A stretch of 64,000 nucleotides of DNA from Candidatus Rubrimentiphilum sp. (GCA_035710515.1 DASTDE010000001.1:186001-250000), one strand, 5' to 3'. Positions 49,213 through 58,437 are shown, counted from the first letter of the stretch. Translations and numbers: made by a program. The notes: generated by a model not told the origin, from the sequence alone.

Positions 49213-50163
49213 ATGCAGATAACCAACAGACTCCCGGCCGATCGCGAACTCTTGAACGAGCTCATTCGCTTGCCTGTTAGCGAGGTGCCACAGCTGCTGG
49301 CGGCCGCCGACGAAGTGCGCGAACGCCACTGCGGCAACGGTATTGCGGTCGAGGTTCTGTACAACGCCAAAAAAGGCGGCTGCTCCGAAGATTGCAACTT
49401 CTGTTCGCAGAGCGCGCGCTACGCCACGGACGTTGAACCCGAGACGCTCGGTTCGGTCGAGAGTTTCGTACAAGCCGCGGGCGACGCGCACGCGCGCGGC
49501 GCCGGTGAGTTTTGCATTGTGGTTGCCGTGCGCGGTCCGTCGCAAAGACTGCTGGAGCGCGTCTGTGAAGCGGTGCCGGCCATCAAGGCGCGCTATCCGC
49601 TGACCGTCGCCGTTTCGCTCGGAATCATGACGGAAGAGCAATTGCAGAAGTTGCTTGAGGCCGGTGTCGACAAAGTCAACCACAATTTGGAAAGCTCGCG
49701 GCGATACTTCCCGAAGGTTTGCACGACGCACAGCTACGACGAACGCTGGCAAACGTGTCTGCTCGTCAAACAGCTCGGCCTCGAACTTTGCTGCGGCGGG
49801 ATTATCGGCATGGGTGAGACGCTCGACGATCGCGTTGATTTCCTGCTCGAGCTGCAAACACTGCAGCCCCAGGAAGTTCCGATTAACTTTCTCAACCCGC
49901 GTCCGGGAACGCCGTTCGGAAACCGTCCGCTGCTGGAACCCGCCGAAGCATTGCGTTTTGTCGCGCTCGCACGACTTGCCATGCCAACTGCGCTCATTCG
50001 TTTTGCGGGCGGGCGCGAAGTGACGCTGCAAGGCTTGCAGGATCTCGGAATGCGCAGCGGCGCGAGCGGTTTGGTGCTCGGCGATTATCTGACGACGCAG
50101 GGACGCAAGGACGAAGAAGACTTCACGATGCTCGATCGCCTCGGTTTCGAGGTATTGGCGTGA
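49213..50163 (+). CDS. bioB: Biotin synthase
   Basis: 316 residues. A radical SAM enzyme that inserts sulfur into dethiobiotin. The AdoMet cluster motif is GGCSEDCNFCSQSARY (CxxxCxxC). GVDKVNHNLESSRRYFP and INFLNPRPGTPF are also typical, and RFAGGREVTLQGLQ near the C terminus matches the family's last motif. It is the last gene of the bioA-F-D-B operon. Neither bioC/bioH nor bioW/bioI is here. Confidence 0.96.
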   Translation: MQITNRLPADRELLNELIRLPVSEVPQLLAAADEVRERHCGNGIAVEVLYNAKKGGCSEDCNFCSQSARYATDVEPETLGSVESFVQAAGDAHARGAGEFCIVVAVRGPSQRLLERVCEAVPAIKARYPLTVAVSLGIMTEEQLQKLLEAGVDKVNHNLESSRRYFPKVCTTHSYDERWQTCLLVKQLGLELCCGGIIGMGETLDDRVDFLLELQTLQPQEVPINFLNPRPGTPFGNRPLLEPAEALRFVALARLAMPTALIRFAGGREVTLQGLQDLGMRSGASGLVLGDYLTTQGRKDEEDFTMLDRLGFEVLA

Positions 50164-50303
50164 CGCTCTCGAGCATCAGCATTGCGCTGCGTATGGCGGC
50201 GTGGCTCATCTCTCACCACAGCGCTACGGCAAAGGGACGTTCGCAGATTTAATTCTGCCGTTTCGTCGCTCTTTGCCGCCCTCTCAGGGAGGGAGAAGTA
50301 CCT

Positions 50304-51785
50304 GTGGACCAATCTAAGACTCCGTACTTTCAAGCGCTGCTCGATTATGTCGACGCCGGCGTGATTCCGTTTCACACGCCGGGCCACAAGCAAGGCATCG
50401 GCATGGATCTCGCGTTCCGCGAATTCGTCGGCGACAATCTGTGCGCGATCGACTTGACGCCGATGCCTGGCATCGACGATCTGTTGCAGCCCACCGAGTC
50501 GCTGCTCGAAGCGCAGCAACTGGCCGCCGAAGCTTACGGCGCCGATCGCACGTACTTCTTGATCAACGGCTCGACCAGCGGCAACCAAGCCATGATGATG
50601 GCCGCAGTCAACCCCGGCGACAAGATCGCCGTGCCGCGCAACTCGCACAAATCCATGCTGGGCGGGCTGGTGATGAGCGGCGCCGACCCGGTCTACATGC
50701 AGCCGGTCGTCGATGAAGCGCTGCACATGGACCACTGCGTTACGCCCGAGACGGTCGCGGAAACGTTGCGCGAACATCCGGACGTCAAAGCCGTCTACAT
50801 CGTCACGCCGACCTACTACGGCGTAGCCGCCGACATTAAAGCGATCGTGAAGGTCGCGCGCGGCGCCGGCAAACTAGTGCTGGTGGATGAAGCCTGGGGC
50901 CCGCATTTTCACTTTCATCCCGGGCTGCCGCTTTCGGCCACGGCCGCCAAAGCCGACTTGGTGGTCAACTCGACGCACAAGATGCTCTCCGCGTTCTCGC
51001 AGTGCGCGATGCTGCACCAAATCGGCCCGCGGGTACATGTGGACCGGCTAGAAGGCGTGCTGAAGATGTTTCTGTCCACATCGCCCAACCTGCCGATGAT
51101 CGCCTCGCTGGACGTTGCCCGCAAGCAGATGGCGATGGACGGCGTCGAGTTGCTCACCCGGACGATCGAGCTGGCGCAAGAGACGCGCAAGCGGCTAAAC
51201 GCGATCCCGGGCGTCTACTGTTTCGGCGATGAGCTGAAGGGCCGGCCCGGCATCTTCGATCTCGATCCCACCAAAGTCGCGATCACGGTCAAGGATCTCG
51301 GCTACACGGGTTACGAGGCCTCGGCGATTCTGCGCCGCCGGTACAACGTGCAAGTGGAGCTCGCCGATCTCTTCAATGTTGTCGCACTCTTTACGATCGG
51401 GACGTCCCAAGAGGCCGCCGACCGGCTCGTGCAAGGCGTGGCCGAAATGGCACGCGAGGATCGGCCTGTCGACATCTTCTCGCCCTCAGGCATCCTGGAG
51501 CGCCGCCTAAAGACCGGCAGTTACAAACTGCCGAAGATTCCGCCGATGCGCATGCTGCCTCGCGACGCGTTCTTGGCGCCAACTGAAGCCGTGCGCTTCA
51601 AAGCGAGCAAAGGACGCATCTGCGCCGAGACGATCTCGCCCTATCCGCCGGGCATTCCCGTGATTTCGCCGGGCGAAGAAGTCACCGACGAAATTATCGA
51701 CTACCTCTCGTTGGAGATCAAAGCCGGCGTCCGGATGCAAGGCCCGTATGACCGCGAGCTCAAGCGCATCCGCGTCGTTAAATGA
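50304..51785 (+). CDS. Orn/Lys/Arg decarboxylase (PLP-dependent)
   Basis: 493 residues from GTG 50304, with GGGAGGGAGAAG upstream as ribosome-binding region. The fold type I decarboxylase motifs are IPFHTPGHKQGIG at the start, LVLVDEAWGPHFHFHP and VNSTHKMLSAFSQCAML with the PLP lysine. Length fits the small biodegradative/biosynthetic arginine-lysine decarboxylase group without the wing domain. The product (agmatine, cadaverine or putrescine) cannot be decided. With SpeD, SpeE and MtnP elsewhere in the window it suggests polyamine synthesis. A 140-base gap precedes it. Confidence 0.93.
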   Translation: MDQSKTPYFQALLDYVDAGVIPFHTPGHKQGIGMDLAFREFVGDNLCAIDLTPMPGIDDLLQPTESLLEAQQLAAEAYGADRTYFLINGSTSGNQAMMMAAVNPGDKIAVPRNSHKSMLGGLVMSGADPVYMQPVVDEALHMDHCVTPETVAETLREHPDVKAVYIVTPTYYGVAADIKAIVKVARGAGKLVLVDEAWGPHFHFHPGLPLSATAAKADLVVNSTHKMLSAFSQCAMLHQIGPRVHVDRLEGVLKMFLSTSPNLPMIASLDVARKQMAMDGVELLTRTIELAQETRKRLNAIPGVYCFGDELKGRPGIFDLDPTKVAITVKDLGYTGYEASAILRRRYNVQVELADLFNVVALFTIGTSQEAADRLVQGVAEMAREDRPVDIFSPSGILERRLKTGSYKLPKIPPMRMLPRDAFLAPTEAVRFKASKGRICAETISPYPPGIPVISPGEEVTDEIIDYLSLEIKAGVRMQGPYDRELKRIRVVK

Positions 51786-51790
51786 GTAGA

Positions 51791-51953
51791 AAGCGATTGG
51801 CGATGGGCCTATTCCCCAAAACCGCTGGCAAAATTACCTCCTGAAATTTTGCCGCTTGACTGCTTTCTCGAGATAACAAAGTTTTGAAGTCGACATCCTG
51901 TCGAGCTCGAGAAAGTCAGACATTTCGGGGAACAGGCCCACCGCCAATCGCTT
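51791..51953 (-). ncRNA. Long nested palindrome, candidate structured RNA or MITE-like element
   Basis: Outer arms 51791-51817 and 51927-51953 are complementary at 25 of 27 positions. The two exceptions are A opposite C on the plus strand but G-U pairs in a minus-strand RNA. Inside are hairpin GGCAAAATT/AATTTTGCC (51827-51853, loop on minus strand UCAGGAGGU) and a 13-base stem (51857-51872 with 51906-51918). That stem encloses TCGACA-GGA-TGTCGA (51890-51904 on the minus strand). The two loops display GGA, like CsrA/RsmA targets. It lies between the decarboxylase stop and the R3H ATPase. Its transcription is unproven. Confidence 0.55.
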
Positions 51954-52015
51954 GCAGGGTGCTAGCCTGGACATGTAAAACGTAGCTCAAACGGAATCTT
52001 TAGCGAGGACAGGTA

Positions 52016-53545
52016 TTGGCCGTTAAAGCCGACTCTATGGCTTCCAACTGGGAGCTGACGCAACTCCTCGACATCTTCCCTCTCCCGATAAGACAATCGT
52101 TAGTTCGTCTTCCCAATCTCGAGAGCATGATCGAGGTTGTGCTCGATCTTGGGCGTCCGCCCGAGGCGCGTTTCGAAGACGACTTCGTCTATTTGTCGGA
52201 GACGCCGGTTTCGACCGAAGACATCGCGCACGTTTGCTCGCGTCTCTCGGCTTTCGGTGCCGACAATCGCGCCGGAATCGAGCAGACGCTGCATCGCATC
52301 AGCGCCATCCGCAATCGCACCGGGAAGATCGTCGGTTTGACGTGCCGCGTAGGGCGCGCAGTCTACGGAACGATCGATATTCTGCTGGACATCCTGCGCA
52401 GCGGCAAGTCCATCTGTTTGCTGGGCCGTCCCGGCGTGGGCAAAACCACGATGTTACGCGAATGCGCGCGCGTGCTTTCGGAAGATCGCAAGCGCGTCGT
52501 GATCGTTGACACTTCGAATGAAATTGCCGGCGACAGCGACATCCCTCATCCCGGAATCGGCACCGCGCGGCGCATGCAAGTCACCGATCCGGCGCTGCAG
52601 CACGCGGTGATGATCGAAGCGGTCGAAAATCACATGCCGCAGGTGGTCGTCATTGACGAAATCGGCACGTCGGCTGAAGCTGAAGCCGCGCGGACGATTG
52701 CCGAACGCGGCGTGGAGCTGATCGGCACCGCGCACGGCCAGACGCTGGAAAACCTCTTGATGAACCCGACGCTGACCGACTTGATGGGCGGCATCGGGGC
52801 GGTGACGCTCTCGGACGAAGAAGCCCGCCGCCGCGGCACGCGCAAAACGGTCCTCGAGCGGAAGGCGCCTCCGACGTTCGACGTCATTGTCGAGATTCAC
52901 GACCGCGACCGCCTGGCGATCCACAAGAATGTGGCCGACGTCGTGGACGCACTGCTGCGCGGCTATCAGCCGCAGCCCGAGATCCGTCAACGGACCGCCG
53001 CGGGCGTGGCGATCGTGCAGGAAGCGGATACGGAGTCCATGCCGCACATCGACATGACTTCCGGCTATGACGTCCCCGACGGGGATCGCGAAAAACCGCT
53101 GATGATCTTCCCCTACGGCGTATCGCGCAACAAGATCGAGCGCGCCGTGCACAACCTGCGCGTGAACGCCTCGATCGCGCGCAAGTGGGACGATGCCGAC
53201 GTCGTTCTCACGCTGAAGGCGCTCGAACGCAAAGAACAGCCGAGGCTTAAGCAGATCGCTTCGGAAAATATTCCGATCTACGCAATCAAGACGAACACGA
53301 CGACGCAGATTCAGAGCTGTCTGAAAGACGTCTTTAACTTGCCTTCGATCGACACCGAAGAGATCGCCTTGCGTGAGGCGGAGGAAGCGATCTACCAGGT
53401 GTTACTCGACAGCCAAGCGGCCGAGCTTTCACCGCAAACGTCGTACGTTCGCCGGATGCAGCATCAGCTAGCTGAAAAATACCGGTTGCAATCGCGCAGC
53501 ACGGGATTGGAGCCGAATCGAAGGGTCCGGATATATAAGGCGTAA
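52016..53545 (+). CDS. R3H-domain AAA ATPase (ycf45/SpoIIIAA-like)
   Basis: 509 residues from TTG 52016. The ATPase part has Walker A GRPGVGKTTMLRECARVL (about residue 140) and Walker B MPQVVVIDEIGTSAEAEAA. EIAGDSDIPHPGIGTARRM between them is typical of the cyanobacterial/plastid ycf45 and SpoIIIAA families. A C-terminal R3H domain (YVRRMQHQLAEKYRLQSRSTG, read in parts) binds single-stranded nucleic acid. The function is not established. A GGACAGG run precedes the start. Confidence 0.88.
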   Translation: MAVKADSMASNWELTQLLDIFPLPIRQSLVRLPNLESMIEVVLDLGRPPEARFEDDFVYLSETPVSTEDIAHVCSRLSAFGADNRAGIEQTLHRISAIRNRTGKIVGLTCRVGRAVYGTIDILLDILRSGKSICLLGRPGVGKTTMLRECARVLSEDRKRVVIVDTSNEIAGDSDIPHPGIGTARRMQVTDPALQHAVMIEAVENHMPQVVVIDEIGTSAEAEAARTIAERGVELIGTAHGQTLENLLMNPTLTDLMGGIGAVTLSDEEARRRGTRKTVLERKAPPTFDVIVEIHDRDRLAIHKNVADVVDALLRGYQPQPEIRQRTAAGVAIVQEADTESMPHIDMTSGYDVPDGDREKPLMIFPYGVSRNKIERAVHNLRVNASIARKWDDADVVLTLKALERKEQPRLKQIASENIPIYAIKTNTTTQIQSCLKDVFNLPSIDTEEIALREAEEAIYQVLLDSQAAELSPQTSYVRRMQHQLAEKYRLQSRSTGLEPNRRVRIYKA

Positions 53546-53562
53546 ACAACCCTCAGCCTTAA

Positions 53563-54171
53563 GTGTTCATCTCATTCGAAGGAATTGAGGGGAGCGGCAA
53601 ATCCACGCTCCTCGCGGCGGTAGAAGGTCCGCTGCGCGCGCAAGGCCGCGATCTCGTGGTCACGCGCGAACCGGGCGGGACGCCGGCCGGCGACGCCATT
53701 CGCCGTGTCTTCATCGAGCCGCATTTTGAACTGAGCCCGATGGCGGAAACGCTGCTCGTGAACGCGTCGCGAGCTCAATTGGTGGCCGACGTTATCGGCC
53801 CGGCGCTAAAAGATGGAAAGCTCGTGTTGTGCGATCGGTACGTGCATTCATCGCTCGCGTATCAAGGGTATGGCCGCGAGCAGTCGCTCGATGCCGTGCG
53901 CGCAATCTGCAACGCCGCAACCGGCGGGTTGATGCCGGATTTGACGCTGCTGATTGACGTTTCATATGAAACGTCACGCGAGCGTTTGCACCGGCGCGGC
54001 AACGCTGACGATCGGCTCGAAAAAATGGAAGAGGCATTCCACCGGCGCGCTCGCGCAGGATTCCTCGAACTGGCTGAAGCGGATCCGCGCATCATCGTGA
54101 TCGACGGCGAGCATAGTGAAGAGCAGGTTTACAAAGATGCGATGGAGGCGCTCGCGCGCGTGCTAACGTGA
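53563..54171 (+). CDS. tmk: Thymidylate kinase
   Basis: 202 residues from GTG 53563. It phosphorylates dTMP. The P-loop is FEGIEGSGKSTLL, the DR motif is CDRYVHSSLAYQGYGRE, and TREPGGTPAGDAIR supplies the substrate-side residues. Its GTG is 17 bases after the R3H gene stop, and its stop overlaps holB (GTGA), a common pairing in bacteria. Confidence 0.96.
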   Translation: MFISFEGIEGSGKSTLLAAVEGPLRAQGRDLVVTREPGGTPAGDAIRRVFIEPHFELSPMAETLLVNASRAQLVADVIGPALKDGKLVLCDRYVHSSLAYQGYGREQSLDAVRAICNAATGGLMPDLTLLIDVSYETSRERLHRRGNADDRLEKMEEAFHRRARAGFLELAEADPRIIVIDGEHSEEQVYKDAMEALARVLT

Positions 54172-55181
54172 GCGATCTGCAGTTCGATGTTGTCGGCGCC
54201 GAAGGCCCGAAGCAGTTCTTCGGCCGCTTGAACAAAGCAACGATCGCGCACGCCTATCTCTTTACCGGCCCTCCCGGCGTCGGGAAGAAGACTTTCGCGC
54301 GCCGCTTGGCTCAATCGTTATTGTGCGAGGCGCCCAAAGAACATGTGCTTGGTTATGACGGGACGTGCGCGTCGTGCAAGCTGATCGGCAAGGACGAAAC
54401 CCGCCACCCCGATCTGCTGGAAAGCATCGGCGCATTGAAGATCGGCGAGGCCGACGAACCGATGGCGTTTCATGAAGCCGACGCGACGACGTCGCGCGAC
54501 TTGGTCCGCCAGCTCTCGCTGCGATCGTATTCCGGCGGTTTCCGTATCTTCGTGTTGGGTGACATCGATTTCGCCTCGCCCGCGGCGGCAAACGCCCTCC
54601 TCAAATTTTTCGAAGAGCCTCCGCCGCGAGTCGTCTTGTTACTGACGACGGCTACGCCATCGCGACTGTTAGCTACGATCCGCTCGCGCTTGGTAGAGGT
54701 GCGCTTTCCGTCGCTGCGGCAAACCGAGGTCGCGCAGATTTTGCACGACAAAGGCTACGATAAGAAACGTGCGCAGCTCGGAGCCGCGCTTTCACAAGGG
54801 TCCGTAACGCGGGCCCTCGCCGCGCTTTCGGAAGATGAGGAGCAACTGCGGGATCAAGTAGCCCGCTGGTTCTTCGACGTGGTTAGCGGGGAAACGCCGG
54901 AAGAGGCTTGGGCTTCACGCGAATCGCTCGACGAAGGTCTTGAGATCGTCAAGACATTGGTGCGCGACTGGATTTCGCTGCGGCCCGAAAGCGGCGAGGC
55001 GGGCACGGCGTTGGCCGTCGACTATGCGCCGAAGCTGAAGAAGCTTCCAAAAATCAATCCCGCCAAGGCATTGAATGCGCTAACGAAGATTGGCGAAGCC
55101 CAAAAGCTCGCTCGCACAAACGTTTCACCGGCACTCGTGAGCGAGCTCGTGCGAATGTCGCTCAGTGGTACGGCGGCCTAA
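54168..55181 (+). CDS. holB: DNA polymerase III subunit delta-prime
   Basis: 337 residues from GTG 54168. AAA+ clamp-loader subunit: P-loop GPPGVGKKTFARRLA, zinc-type cysteines CEAPKEHVLGYDGTCASCK, SRDLVRQLSLRSYSGGFRIF, and sensor region NALLKFFEEPPPRVVLLL. The C-terminal half is the alpha-helical oligomerisation domain. Coupled to tmk by a four-base overlap. Confidence 0.92.
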   Translation: MSDLQFDVVGAEGPKQFFGRLNKATIAHAYLFTGPPGVGKKTFARRLAQSLLCEAPKEHVLGYDGTCASCKLIGKDETRHPDLLESIGALKIGEADEPMAFHEADATTSRDLVRQLSLRSYSGGFRIFVLGDIDFASPAAANALLKFFEEPPPRVVLLLTTATPSRLLATIRSRLVEVRFPSLRQTEVAQILHDKGYDKKRAQLGAALSQGSVTRALAALSEDEEQLRDQVARWFFDVVSGETPEEAWASRESLDEGLEIVKTLVRDWISLRPESGEAGTALAVDYAPKLKKLPKINPAKALNALTKIGEAQKLARTNVSPALVSELVRMSLSGTAA

Positions 55182-55190
55182 GCGCCGTAC

Positions 55191-55270
55191 AATAGTGTCA
55201 TGGTGAGCTCTGTCGGGATGTCATCCTGAGCTTGTCGAAGGGCACGCCCGAGCCTGTCGAGGGCCGAGCA
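55191..55270 (+). repeat. Dispersed repeat, copy 6
   Basis: AATAGTGTCATGGTGAGC, then TCATCCTGAGCTTGTCGAAG and CCTGTCGAGGGCCGAG, are three consecutive family fragments filling the gap between the convergent holB and the membrane protein gene at 55272. The left 18 bases are nearly identical to the left end of the dinB element (30233-30252). Confidence 0.8.
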
Positions 55271-55271
55271 G

Positions 55272-55967
55272 CTACCAGTAAGGACGAAACGCTAAGGCGC
55301 TGTATTGCTTGGCGACGACAAGCGCGATGTAGCCGAGTCCGATCGCCTTTAGCAACGCCGCCGCAATATCGTAGCCGATTCCATAAAACGGCAGAGCATC
55401 TGCGCCATAAATGGTGAGCCCAGCCCAGACAACCAGACTGACGATGACAAGAATCGCGGTCGCCGCCGGCTCCCGCTTTGCCCCTTGCAGCGACGCCGAC
55501 AACGCGGCGCTGCCCGGCGTCCCGCCAATCGCGGCTGCCGGAATCGTGTAGATAAACGCCCAGACGGCAAGCGCCCCGAGCGCCAAGCTTGCGACGTTGC
55601 CGAGAATCATACCGCCGATCAAGCGCGCAATCCAAACCAAAAATAAGAAACCGATGACAGCAATGAGGATGTTGGCGGCTTTCCTGCCGGCATTGTCCCA
55701 AGCCGCACCGAGGTGAGCGCGTTCGTGGCGCCAAGCGTCATCCGCAAAAATCACAGAGATCCCGAACGCAAAACCGTACAGCACCATTATCAGAAACCCG
55801 ATAAGCGGCACGCCGGCTCCGCCCATTGCTGCAAAAAACCAGCCGCCGAAATAGTTCAGCCCGATAGCGAGCAGCGCCACCACCAGCGGCGGGAGAAGCA
55901 CGCCGAGGTTACGCGCAAAGAGCGGCAGAGCTCGAACGTACATCGAGAGGTCGAGACCTCGCGTCAC
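55272..55967 (-). CDS. Polytopic membrane protein of unknown function
   Basis: 231 residues from GTG 55967, which overlaps the mtnP stop (GTGA). Five to six hydrophobic helices: LLPPLVVALLAIGLNYFGG, VPLIGFLIMVLYGFAFGISV, AANILIAVIGFLFLVWIARL, MILGNVASLALGALAVWAFI, AATAILVIVSLVVWAGLTI and DIAAALLKAIGLGYIALVV. No family recognised, but the layout resembles Yip1/DUF4013-like bacterial proteins. It may not share the MtnP function despite the coupling. Confidence 0.7.
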   Translation of the reverse strand: MTRGLDLSMYVRALPLFARNLGVLLPPLVVALLAIGLNYFGGWFFAAMGGAGVPLIGFLIMVLYGFAFGISVIFADDAWRHERAHLGAAWDNAGRKAANILIAVIGFLFLVWIARLIGGMILGNVASLALGALAVWAFIYTIPAAAIGGTPGSAALSASLQGAKREPAATAILVIVSLVVWAGLTIYGADALPFYGIGYDIAAALLKAIGLGYIALVVAKQYSALAFRPYW

Positions 55968-56770
55968 GCACGCGCTCCCTGCAGCGCCGACTGACACGAG
56001 CACGATGCCTTGATATCGATCTTGTCGACGATCCGGAAGATGGCGTCCTTCACGCGCGCATTATTTTTGTTGAAGACCTCGATCACTTCATGATGCGAAA
56101 CCGGGGTGCCGCCCTCGACGCCTTCCAATCCAACGTCGTAATCGGTGATCAGCGAGATATTCACGTAGCACATCTCGAGTTCGCGCGCCAAGTAGCATTC
56201 CGGGTATTGGGTCATGTTGATTACTTCCCAACCAGCGGCCGCGTACCACTTCGATTCGGAGCGGGTTGAAAAACGCGGTCCGCCGACGACGACGATCGTG
56301 CCGCGTTCGTGCGTGTCGATCTTGAGCGACTTGAGTGCTTCGATGGCGATCGGCCGCATCGTCGGACAGTACGGGTCGGAGAAGCTGACGTGCGTGGTAA
56401 TTGGGCCGTCGTAAAATGTGTCGATGCGCCCGCTGGTGCGATCGACCACTTGGTCGGCCACGACCATCGAGCCGGGCTTGACCGGCGCACTCAGCGAGCC
56501 GCAAGCGGTCGGGCCGATGATCCACTTCACGCCGAGCGCTTTCATCGCCCACATGTTGGCGCGGTAATTAATCATGTGCGGCGGGATGCGATGAGCCTTG
56601 CCGTGGCGCGGCAAGAACGCAACGCGCTTGCCGGCGATCTCGCCGAGCGCGAACGCGTCGCTGGGCGAGCCGTACGGCGTTTCCACCTCGACCTCGCGAG
56701 CATTCTCGATGAGCGAATAAAAACCGGAGCCGCCAAAGACGCCGATGTCGGCGCGTTCTTTCGTCTGCAT
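55964..56770 (-). CDS. mtnP: S-methyl-5'-thioadenosine phosphorylase
   Basis: 268 residues. MtnP cleaves the methylthioadenosine left by spermidine synthase to adenine and methylthioribose 1-phosphate. ADIGVFGGSGFYSLI, VAFLPRHGKAHRIPPHMINYRANMWAMK (read in parts) and GGPRFSTRSESKWYAAAGWEVINMT mark the family. PLITDYDVG-type SLITDYDVGLEG is the substrate loop. It is on the strand opposite to its upstream neighbour, which starts 49 bases away. Confidence 0.95.
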   Translation of the reverse strand: MQTKERADIGVFGGSGFYSLIENAREVEVETPYGSPSDAFALGEIAGKRVAFLPRHGKAHRIPPHMINYRANMWAMKALGVKWIIGPTACGSLSAPVKPGSMVVADQVVDRTSGRIDTFYDGPITTHVSFSDPYCPTMRPIAIEALKSLKIDTHERGTIVVVGGPRFSTRSESKWYAAAGWEVINMTQYPECYLARELEMCYVNISLITDYDVGLEGVEGGTPVSHHEVIEVFNKNNARVKDAIFRIVDKIDIKASCSCQSALQGARA

Positions 56771-56818
56771 GGCGGGCGCAGTTCTGGGAAAACGGTCGAG
56801 CCCCTCGAAGGAGTTGGG

Positions 56819-58432
56819 GTGAACCCCAGCGCGCTACGCGCCTCGGCCGCCCTGCTTTGCGCGCTATCGCTTGCGAGTTGCAGCCGCGCGGGCTCGGGCG
56901 CCGTCAGCGTTCCCCACGTCTTACGGTTTGCGGATGTCTCGGATCCCGATCGCCTCAATCCTTACATGTCGACCATGGACCTCGTTTACGATCTCTCCTC
57001 CATGATCTATTCCTACTTGGTCATCTCTGATGACCAGGGACATCTGGTCGGCGATCTTGCGACGCAAGTCCCGGCGCTGAATAACGGAGGTATCTCGCGC
57101 GACGGCAAGACGTACGTCTATCACCTTCGCCGCGGCGTGCGCTGGCACGACGGCGCCCCCTTTACGTCAGCTGACGTCAAGTTCTCGTGGCAAGCCGTGG
57201 TGAGTCCCGCCAACAACACGCTGCATCGCGAGGGCTACGACGAAGTCAGGTCGATCGACACGCCCGACCGCTACACCGTCGTGGTTCATTTAAAGCGCCG
57301 CTATCCGCCGTTCGTCTCGCGTTTCTTTGCTCCGCTGCAAGAAGGCGGTAAGGGAATCTTACCCGCCCATTTGCTGGCGCGCTATCATTCCATTAACACA
57401 GTTCCGTTCAACGCCGCACCGATCGGCACCGGGCCCTTTAAGTTCCTGCGCTGGGAGCGCGGCCGCGAAATCGTGCTTGTCCGCAATGACACCTATTTTA
57501 AGGGCAAGCCGAAGCTCAGTCGCATCGAGTTTTACGTTATTCCGAACGATCAAACGATGCTCAACGAGCTGCGACTGCACAAGATCGATCTGATCGCTTC
57601 GCCCACGACGTCATTTCATTACGATTACCTGAAGGTGCCGGACGTCGTCACCGAGCTGTCGCCTTGGAATGCGCAATCGTATTTCATCATCAACAACAGC
57701 AGTCCGGGTTTGAACGACGTTCGTGTCCGCCGCGCGATCACGATGGCAATCGATTACGACGCGATCATCAAGAAGGTGACGCATGGCGTCGGTGAGCGGG
57801 CATACGACGTGATCCCGCCGACCGCAATCGGCTATACGAAGAACGCGCCCTATCGCTTCGATCCGGCCGGCGCGCAAGCGCTGCTCGACCAAGCCGGATA
57901 CCGGCGCGGTGCGGGCGGCGTCCGCACGCGTAACGGCGTGCGGCTCGACTACGTGCTAGTCATTATTTCGGGTTCGACCAGTCAGCAGCTGGCCTCGGTG
58001 CAATTGCAGCAATATCTGCGCGCCGTTGGCATCGGTCTGTCGATCAAGCCGTATCCATACAACGCGGTCTTCACTCCGACGGGCCCGATCTACGGAAACC
58101 GGTACGACTTCGCGATCTACTCCGTCACACTGCCATGGGATCCGGACAATCTGTTTTATCTGGGCTGCGATTTCTTCTATCCGCGCGGCGAGAACGTCTA
58201 CCGCTACTGCGACCGCACCGTCGACCGGCTGGAGAAACAAGGGCTGCTCACGGATGACACGGCTAAGCGCGCGGCAATCTACGGCCAAGCCGAGCCGCGC
58301 ATCTGGAACACCGTTCCGTACATTCCGCTTTATGAGTTGCGCCGGCAAAGCGTGCACTCGTCGGCGCTACAGAATTTTAAAGTGAACCCGGGCAGTACGC
58401 CCTGGTACAACATATGGGAGTGGGACATCTAA
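56819..58432 (+). CDS. Peptide/nickel-type ABC transporter substrate-binding lipoprotein
   Basis: 537 residues from GTG 56819, with AAGGAG seven bases upstream; a longer open frame is antisense to mtnP. It has a lipoprotein signal with lipobox LASC at about residue 22. SBP_bac_5 family features: FADVSDPDRLNPYMSTMD, GKTYVYHLRRGVRWHDGAPFTSADVKFSW (read in parts), FRVRRAITMAIDYDAI-like DVRVRRAITMAIDYDAIIKK, and ending NIWEWDI. It captures oligopeptides or similar solutes outside the membrane. No permease or ATPase genes are adjacent. Confidence 0.9.
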   Translation: MNPSALRASAALLCALSLASCSRAGSGAVSVPHVLRFADVSDPDRLNPYMSTMDLVYDLSSMIYSYLVISDDQGHLVGDLATQVPALNNGGISRDGKTYVYHLRRGVRWHDGAPFTSADVKFSWQAVVSPANNTLHREGYDEVRSIDTPDRYTVVVHLKRRYPPFVSRFFAPLQEGGKGILPAHLLARYHSINTVPFNAAPIGTGPFKFLRWERGREIVLVRNDTYFKGKPKLSRIEFYVIPNDQTMLNELRLHKIDLIASPTTSFHYDYLKVPDVVTELSPWNAQSYFIINNSSPGLNDVRVRRAITMAIDYDAIIKKVTHGVGERAYDVIPPTAIGYTKNAPYRFDPAGAQALLDQAGYRRGAGGVRTRNGVRLDYVLVIISGSTSQQLASVQLQQYLRAVGIGLSIKPYPYNAVFTPTGPIYGNRYDFAIYSVTLPWDPDNLFYLGCDFFYPRGENVYRYCDRTVDRLEKQGLLTDDTAKRAAIYGQAEPRIWNTVPYIPLYELRRQSVHSSALQNFKVNPGSTPWYNIWEWDI

Positions 58433-58437
58433 TTCAA

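Noticed and set aside
56309-56818. 170-codon N-terminal extension of the substrate-binding lipoprotein
   Set aside because: The signal peptide with its lipobox begins at GTG 56819, with a ribosome-binding site. The rest is antisense to mtnP.
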